Shown here: one piece after another, positions 59,673 to 64,000 of the stretch
Position numbering within the stretch: position 1 is the stretch's first letter
Layout of the letters: each line of letters opens with the position of its first letter
From: Caldimonas brevitalea
GTDB lineage: Bacteria > Pseudomonadota > Gammaproteobacteria > Burkholderiales > Burkholderiaceae_C
Assembly (NCBI RefSeq): GCF_001017435.1
Contig: NZ_CP011371.1
Location: 1,364,001-1,428,000, forward strand
Reading direction: 5' to 3'
Length of the DNA stretch: 64,000 nt
The notes under the pieces: model-generated
Database searches by the model: none
Told to the model about the DNA's origin: nothing
Seen by the model: only the letters and a program-made list of their open reading frames with translations
Program-made: the position numbers and the translations under genes

Positions 59673-60749
59673 ATGGAGACCGCTTCGGACCTGATCGTCG
59701 AGCGGCCCGAAGGGCTGTATTGCCCACCGGGGGACTTCTACATCGACCCCTGGCGGCCGGTCCACCGCGCCGTCATCACGCACGCTCACGCCGACCACGC
59801 CCGCGTCGGCCATGGCCACTACCTGGCGGCAGCGCCGGCCGAAGGTGTGCTGCGGGCCCGGCTCGGCGACATCACGCTGCAGACGCTGGCATACGGCGAG
59901 GCGGTGGAGCACCAGGGGGTGCGCGTGTCGCTGCACCCCGCGGGGCATGTGCTGGGCTCGGCCCAGGTGCGGGTCGAGCACGCCGGGCGGGTGTGGGTGG
60001 CGTCGGGCGATTACAAGGTCGAGGCCGACGCGACCTGTGCCCCGTTCGAGCCCGTGCGCTGCGATTGTTTCATCACGGAGTCCACCTTCGGCCTGCCGAT
60101 CTACCGGTGGGAGCCGCAACAGCAGCTGTTCGACGAGATCAACGCCTGGTGGCGCACCAATGCCGCAGCGGGCCGGCCCAGCTTGCTGATGGGCTACAGC
60201 TTCGGCAAGGCGCAACGCATCCTGTCCGGCGTCGATGTGAGCATCGGGCCGATCGTCGTGCACGGCGCCGTCGAGCCGCTGAACCGGGCGTACCGCGAGG
60301 CCGGCGTGCCCTTGCCGTCCACACGCCTGGTCAGCGAGGTGGCCGACAAGGCCGACTTCAAGCAAGCCCTGGTGCTGGCGCCGCCGAGTGTGCAGAACAG
60401 TGTCTGGGCGCGGCGCTTCGCCGACGCGAGCGACGCTTTCGCCAGCGGCTGGATGCGGCTGCGCGGGGCCCGCCGGCGACGCGGGGTCGACCGCGGTTTC
60501 GTGTTGTCCGATCATGCCGACTGGCCGGGCCTGATGTCGGCCATCACCGCCACCGGTGCCGAGCGTGTCATCGTCACGCACGGCTACGAGGCCGTGATGG
60601 TGCGCTGGCTGCAGGATCACGGGTGGCAGGCCGGCTCCTTCCACACCGAATACGGCGACGAAGCGCTCGACGAGACACCGCCGGCCGAGACGCCAGCCGA
60701 GGGGGCCGATGCCCCACCCGATACCGCCGAGGAGGACCGCCCGAGATGA
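59673..60749 (+). CDS. Ligase-associated metallo-beta-lactamase-fold DNA exonuclease
   Basis: 358 residues. Beta-lactamase motif HAHADHARVGH (HxHxDH, about residues 34-44), H-P-A-G-H-V-L-G-S, and SGDYKVEADATCAPFEP. The later motifs ESTFGLPIYRWEPQ and LSDHADW match the 'ligase-associated DNA exonuclease' group of beta-CASP-like proteins. These are encoded with an ATP-dependent DNA ligase (here at 62274) and usually with a DEXH helicase and a phosphoesterase. Role: DNA repair, presumably end processing. ATG at 59673 sits 5 bp after clsB. Confidence 0.9.
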   Translation: METASDLIVERPEGLYCPPGDFYIDPWRPVHRAVITHAHADHARVGHGHYLAAAPAEGVLRARLGDITLQTLAYGEAVEHQGVRVSLHPAGHVLGSAQVRVEHAGRVWVASGDYKVEADATCAPFEPVRCDCFITESTFGLPIYRWEPQQQLFDEINAWWRTNAAAGRPSLLMGYSFGKAQRILSGVDVSIGPIVVHGAVEPLNRAYREAGVPLPSTRLVSEVADKADFKQALVLAPPSVQNSVWARRFADASDAFASGWMRLRGARRRRGVDRGFVLSDHADWPGLMSAITATGAERVIVTHGYEAVMVRWLQDHGWQAGSFHTEYGDEALDETPPAETPAEGADAPPDTAEEDRPR

Positions 60750-60807
60750 GCACCGCACGGCCGCCCGAAGGGGCTCGCACCGCAGTGCGTAGCACGGAGG
60801 TTACCGA

Positions 60808-61305
60808 ATGACCGCTGCTGCCTTTGTCCAAGCCACCCGCCGCCTGAGTTCCACCTATGAGCCCGGCTACTGGGTCGGGGCGATACGGCCGGCGTTCGCC
60901 GCCGGCCAGCTGGAGCACGACAACGTCATCGAGACCTATCCGGCGCATTTCCTGGTCGCCCTCTGGGAGCCGGTGCAGCCGGGCAACCCGGTGCTGCCGC
61001 GCTGGCCGTCGATGGCGGCGATCGCCTCGCCCGACGCCCGGGCGGCGCTGGTGCAACTGGTGCAGCACGTGCCGGTGCCGGACCGCGTCTGGCTCGCGGC
61101 CGAGGCGGTCGACTGGTCGCTGGTGGCCGAGATCGTGCTTCACACCGACCGCAACCTCGCCGATTACCATCGGCGCGAATTGCAAGCCTGCGTCGCCCGC
61201 TGGCGGGCCTCCGACATCGAGCAGATGCGGCAGGCCTACAGCGACCGCGATCCGCGTTTCGAAGCGCTGAAAGAACGTTTGCTGCCACCCGATCTGGCGG
61301 AATGA
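60808..61305 (+). CDS. Conserved-looking hypothetical protein
   Basis: 165 residues. I do not recognise it. It has no signal peptide or TM helix. It is acidic overall (near-neutral centre), with motifs STYEPGYWVGAIRPAFAAGQLEHDNVIETYPAHFLVALWEPVQ, and a C-terminal helix rich in Arg/Glu/Asp. The ATG at 60808 has a good GGAGG ribosome-binding site 8-9 nt upstream. It sits within the exonuclease/DNA-ligase cluster (58 bp after the exonuclease, 38 bp before a phosphoesterase), so a DNA-repair link is possible but unproven. Confidence 0.6.
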   Translation: MTAAAFVQATRRLSSTYEPGYWVGAIRPAFAAGQLEHDNVIETYPAHFLVALWEPVQPGNPVLPRWPSMAAIASPDARAALVQLVQHVPVPDRVWLAAEAVDWSLVAEIVLHTDRNLADYHRRELQACVARWRASDIEQMRQAYSDRDPRFEALKERLLPPDLAE

Positions 61306-61343
61306 CGCCGTGTCCGCCTTCGCTTTTCTCTCTCGGAGCCTGA

Positions 61344-62243
61344 ATGTTTCCCGTCTATGGGCCGGCCACGGTCACGTGGTTTTTGATGCTGCTGCTGTAC
61401 TGGGGCAGCCTTCCCTTCGCGCTGGCGCTGCTGTGGTGGGCCAGGCGACGCTGGCAGCGGCCCGGTGCGTGGCGGCGCACCAAGGCGCTGGTCGTGGTGG
61501 TGCTCGCCGGCTTGTTCATCGACGCCCGCTTCATCGAGCCCCAACTGCTCACCGTCCGGGAAACGAGGCTGGGGCTCGGTGCCCCGATCAAGGTGGCGCT
61601 GATCGCCGACTACCACCTCGGCGTCTACAAGGGCCGGGGCTACCTGGAGCGGGTGGTCGACCGCCTCAACCAGCTCGACGTGGACGCGGTGCTGATCGCC
61701 GGTGACCACACCAATTCGCCCGACCGGCCGCTCGACGAGCTGCTGGCGCCGCTGGCCCGGCTGCGCCACCCCACCTATTCGGTGCCCGGCAACCATGACG
61801 AGAGCATGCCGGGGCCGCCGCTCGCGAAGCAGCTGCGCGACGCGTTGATCCGGCACGGCGTGCAGCCGGTGGAAGGCCGTTATCTCGACGCGGGCCGCTT
61901 CATCGTGGTCGGGCTGGGCGACTGGACCGCGCACAAGGACCAGCCCATCGGCCTGCGGCAGGCGCCGGCCGACAAACCGCGGCTGGTGTTGATGCACAAC
62001 CCCGACTCGGCCATGCAACTGCGGCCCGGCTCGGCGCTGCTGGCCCTGGCCGGCCACACCCATTGCGGGCAGGTGCGCATTCCGGGCCTGTACCGGCCGA
62101 TGATTTCCACCATCCACCCCTTCGACCGCGGGCTGCACACCTTCGCGCCGGTGCCCACCTTCGTCACCTGCGGGCTGGGCGAGGTGAAGCTGCCGCTGCG
62201 CTTTCTGAACCCGCCGGTGATCGACGTGCTCGACCTGCGTTGA
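61344..62243 (+). CDS. Membrane-anchored calcineurin-like metallophosphoesterase
   Basis: 299 residues. Two N-terminal TM helices (VTWFLMLLLYWGSLPFALALLWWARRRW and ALVVVVLAGLFI), then a metallophosphatase domain: LIADYHLGVYKG (D-x-H), AGDHTNSPD, SVPGNHDES (GNHD), LMHNPDSAM and LAGHTHCGQVRIPG (GHTHxGQ). These are the full metal-binding motifs of the YkuE-like group, which act on phosphodiesters or pyrophosphate bonds (for example UDP-2,3-diacylglucosamine or nucleotide lipids); the substrate is not known. Within the ligase cluster a phosphoesterase is expected, but the PdeM-type ligase-associated enzyme is soluble, so this is probably a different, membrane enzyme. Confidence 0.87.
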   Translation: MFPVYGPATVTWFLMLLLYWGSLPFALALLWWARRRWQRPGAWRRTKALVVVVLAGLFIDARFIEPQLLTVRETRLGLGAPIKVALIADYHLGVYKGRGYLERVVDRLNQLDVDAVLIAGDHTNSPDRPLDELLAPLARLRHPTYSVPGNHDESMPGPPLAKQLRDALIRHGVQPVEGRYLDAGRFIVVGLGDWTAHKDQPIGLRQAPADKPRLVLMHNPDSAMQLRPGSALLALAGHTHCGQVRIPGLYRPMISTIHPFDRGLHTFAPVPTFVTCGLGEVKLPLRFLNPPVIDVLDLR

Positions 62244-62273
62244 GCGCCGCCACTGCTGTTGCTGTTGCTGCCG

Positions 62274-63968
62274 ATGGAAGCCTTCGCCCGCCTCTACACC
62301 GAGCTCGACGCCTCGACGCGCACGCTCGACAAGGTTGCCGCGCTGCGCCGCTATTTCGAGCAGGCCGCGCCGGCCGATGCGGCCTGGGCGGTGTACTTCC
62401 TGTCGGGCGGCCGGCCGCGGCAGGTGCTGCCGAGCCGGCAGTTGCGCGTGCTGGCCTGCGAGACCGCGGGCATCGACGACTGGCTGTTCGAGGAGTGCTA
62501 CCAGGCGGTGGGCGACCTGGCCGAAACGATTGCGCATGTGCTGCCGCCGCCGCGCGGGCAGACGTGCACCGGCCTGGCCGAGTGGGTCGAGCAGCGGCTG
62601 CTGCCCTTGCGCGGGCTCGACCCGGCCGAACAGGCGGTGCGCATCCGCGCCTATTGGGACGAACTCGACTGGGCCGGCCGCTTCCTGCTTGCCAAGCTGA
62701 TCGGCGGCGGCTTCCGGGTCGGCGTGTCACGCCTGTTGGTGACCCGCGCGCTGGCCGAGTTCGCCGGCCTCGACCCCAAGGTGGTGGCGCAGCGCATGAT
62801 GGGCTTCACCACCATGGTGGCCGAAGGCAAGGCGATGCCCGATGCGACACGTTATGCCGCCTTGTTGTCGGCCGACGCCGATGGCCGGGCCGAAGGCGGC
62901 CACCCCTATCCGTTTTTCCTCGCCCACCAGGTCGATCTGGCGCTGGATGAATTCGCGCCGCGGTTGGGGGCACCGTCGGACTGGCTGGTCGAATGGAAGT
63001 ACGACGGCATCCGCGGCCAGCTGATCAAGCGTGGCGGGCAGGTGTGGCTGTGGTCGCGCGGCGAAGAGCTGGTGACCGACCGCTTCCCCGAGGTGGTCGC
63101 CCTGGCCCAGGGCCTGCCCGACGGCACTGTGCTCGACGGTGAGGTGCTGGTCTGGAAAGACGGGCGGCCGGCGCCGTTCGCCTTGCTGCAGCAGCGCATC
63201 GGCCGCAAGACGCTGACCAAGAAGGTGCTGGCCGACGCGCCGGTCAGCTTCATGGCCTATGACCTGCTGGAATGGCAGGGCGAGGACTGGCGCGGCCGGC
63301 CGCAGCACGAGCGGCGCGCGCTGCTGCAGACGCTGCCGGTGCCCGTGTCACCCGTGGTCGAGGCGGCCGACTGGGCCGAGCTGGCGGCGCTGCGCGAGCA
63401 GTCGCGCGAGCGTGGTGTCGAAGGTTTCATGTTGAAGCATCGCGACGCGGCCTACGGCGTGGGCCGCACCAAGGCCGACGGCACCTGGTGGAAGTGGAAG
63501 ATCGACCCGATGAGCGTCGACGCGGTGCTGATCTACGCACAGCGCGGGCACGGCCGCCGCGCCAGCCTCTACACCGACTACACCTTCGCCGTCTGGAGCC
63601 GCGCGCCGGCCGACGCCGCCGAAGCGCAGCAGGTGCTCGACGCGATCGAGCGGCGCGAGCCGCCGATGCCCGGGGCCTTGCAGTTGGTGCCGTTCGCCAA
63701 GGCCTATTCCGGCCTCACCGACGAGGAGTTCCGGCGCGTCGACGCCGTGATCCGCCGCACCACGCTCGAGAAATTCGGCCCGGTCCGCAGCCTCAAGCCC
63801 AGCCTGGTGTTCGAACTCGGCTTCGAGGGCATCAACCGCAGCAGCCGCCACAAGAGCGGTATCGCGGTGCGCTTTCCCCGCATGCTGCGCTTGCGCGACG
63901 ACAAGCCGCTGCACGAGGCCGACACGCTGCAAACGCTGGAAGCGCTGCTCGCATTGCCTGGCGGCTGA
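62274..63968 (+). CDS. ATP-dependent DNA ligase (LigB/C group)
   Basis: 564 residues. N-terminal DNA-binding domain ([35 protein letters not shown] ... [32 protein letters not shown]). Adenylation domain: catalytic Lys242 in [35 protein letters not shown], motif III-like [75 protein letters not shown]. OB-fold C-terminal domain with [34 protein letters not shown]. It seals DNA nicks with ATP. In related genomes a DEXH helicase gene follows; it would begin beyond this window. ATG at 62274. Confidence 0.95.
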   Translation: [564 protein letters not shown]

Positions 63969-64000
63969 CCGAGCGGCCGCCGCGGCGACGGGGCGATTGC

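Overview
The window is strongly GC-rich DNA from one chromosome. Almost every gene has strong third-position G/C bias. The gene families point to a betaproteobacterium of the order Burkholderiales, probably the Rubrivivax/Leptothrix/Caldimonas-like branch. The evidence is the set DUF971-ubiE-Tim44-like-ubiJ-ubiB-fmdB-DUF502-aspS-nudB-endonuclease-clsB, plus an exosortase-B exopolysaccharide (EPS) locus with EpsD/E/F/G/I/L proteins. This assignment is inference. I saw no rRNA, tRNA, insertion sequence, integrase or CRISPR array.

Layout. (1) 1-9105: a truncated GT41 (O-GlcNAc-transferase-like) gene reads leftward off the edge. A HIT-family gene follows, then a two-partner-secretion operon: a filamentous-haemagglutinin-like exoprotein, a FecR-domain protein and the ShlB/FhaC-type outer-membrane transporter. 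(2) 9139-11460: DUF971, ubiE and a Tim44-like protein, the first part of a ubiquinone-related block. (3) 11756-49645: a large EPS biosynthesis region. (4) 49873-51977: ubiJ and ubiB, the second part of the ubiquinone block, now about 38 kb away from ubiE. (5) 52146-63968: housekeeping genes: a sodium:solute symporter, FmdB, DUF502, aspS, nudB, an EEP phosphatase, a ClsB-type phospholipase-D protein, and a cluster around an ATP-dependent DNA ligase.

EPS region. A rightward operon (11756-23657) encodes EpsD (foldase-like lipoprotein), EpsE (outer-membrane export), EpsF/EpsG (chain length and kinase-like ATPase), exosortase B, EpsI, Gmd and Fcl (GDP-fucose), a flippase, a glycosyltransferase and a polymerase. 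A leftward block holds an acyltransferase and two paralogous carbohydrate-binding/clan GH-A-like glycosidases (24221-30741). A second rightward operon (31271-43014) encodes a HAD-UbiA fusion, a very large membrane/six-hairpin-glycosidase fusion, an EmrE-like protein, three GT4 glycosyltransferases, a WecG-type transferase and UDP-glucose dehydrogenase, and ends at a textbook terminator. A leftward operon (49645-43988) encodes the initiating sugar-phosphate transferase, EpsL, GalE and a mannose-1-phosphate guanylyltransferase. The predicted sugar donors are UDP-Glc/Gal, UDP-GlcA, GDP-Man and GDP-Fuc, with a possible lipid-linked pentose branch.

Most notable observations: a perfect 344-bp tandem duplication that frameshifts the mannose-1-phosphate guanylyltransferase gene; the HAD-UbiA / GT-C-six-hairpin fusion / EmrE-like trio inside an exosortase EPS locus; a c-di-GMP-binding-like MshEN motif at the N-terminus of EpsG; a 14.8-copy AGGGCG repeat; two sigma-54-like promoters in front of the two later EPS operons; and a 16-bp element shared upstream of the two glycosidase genes.
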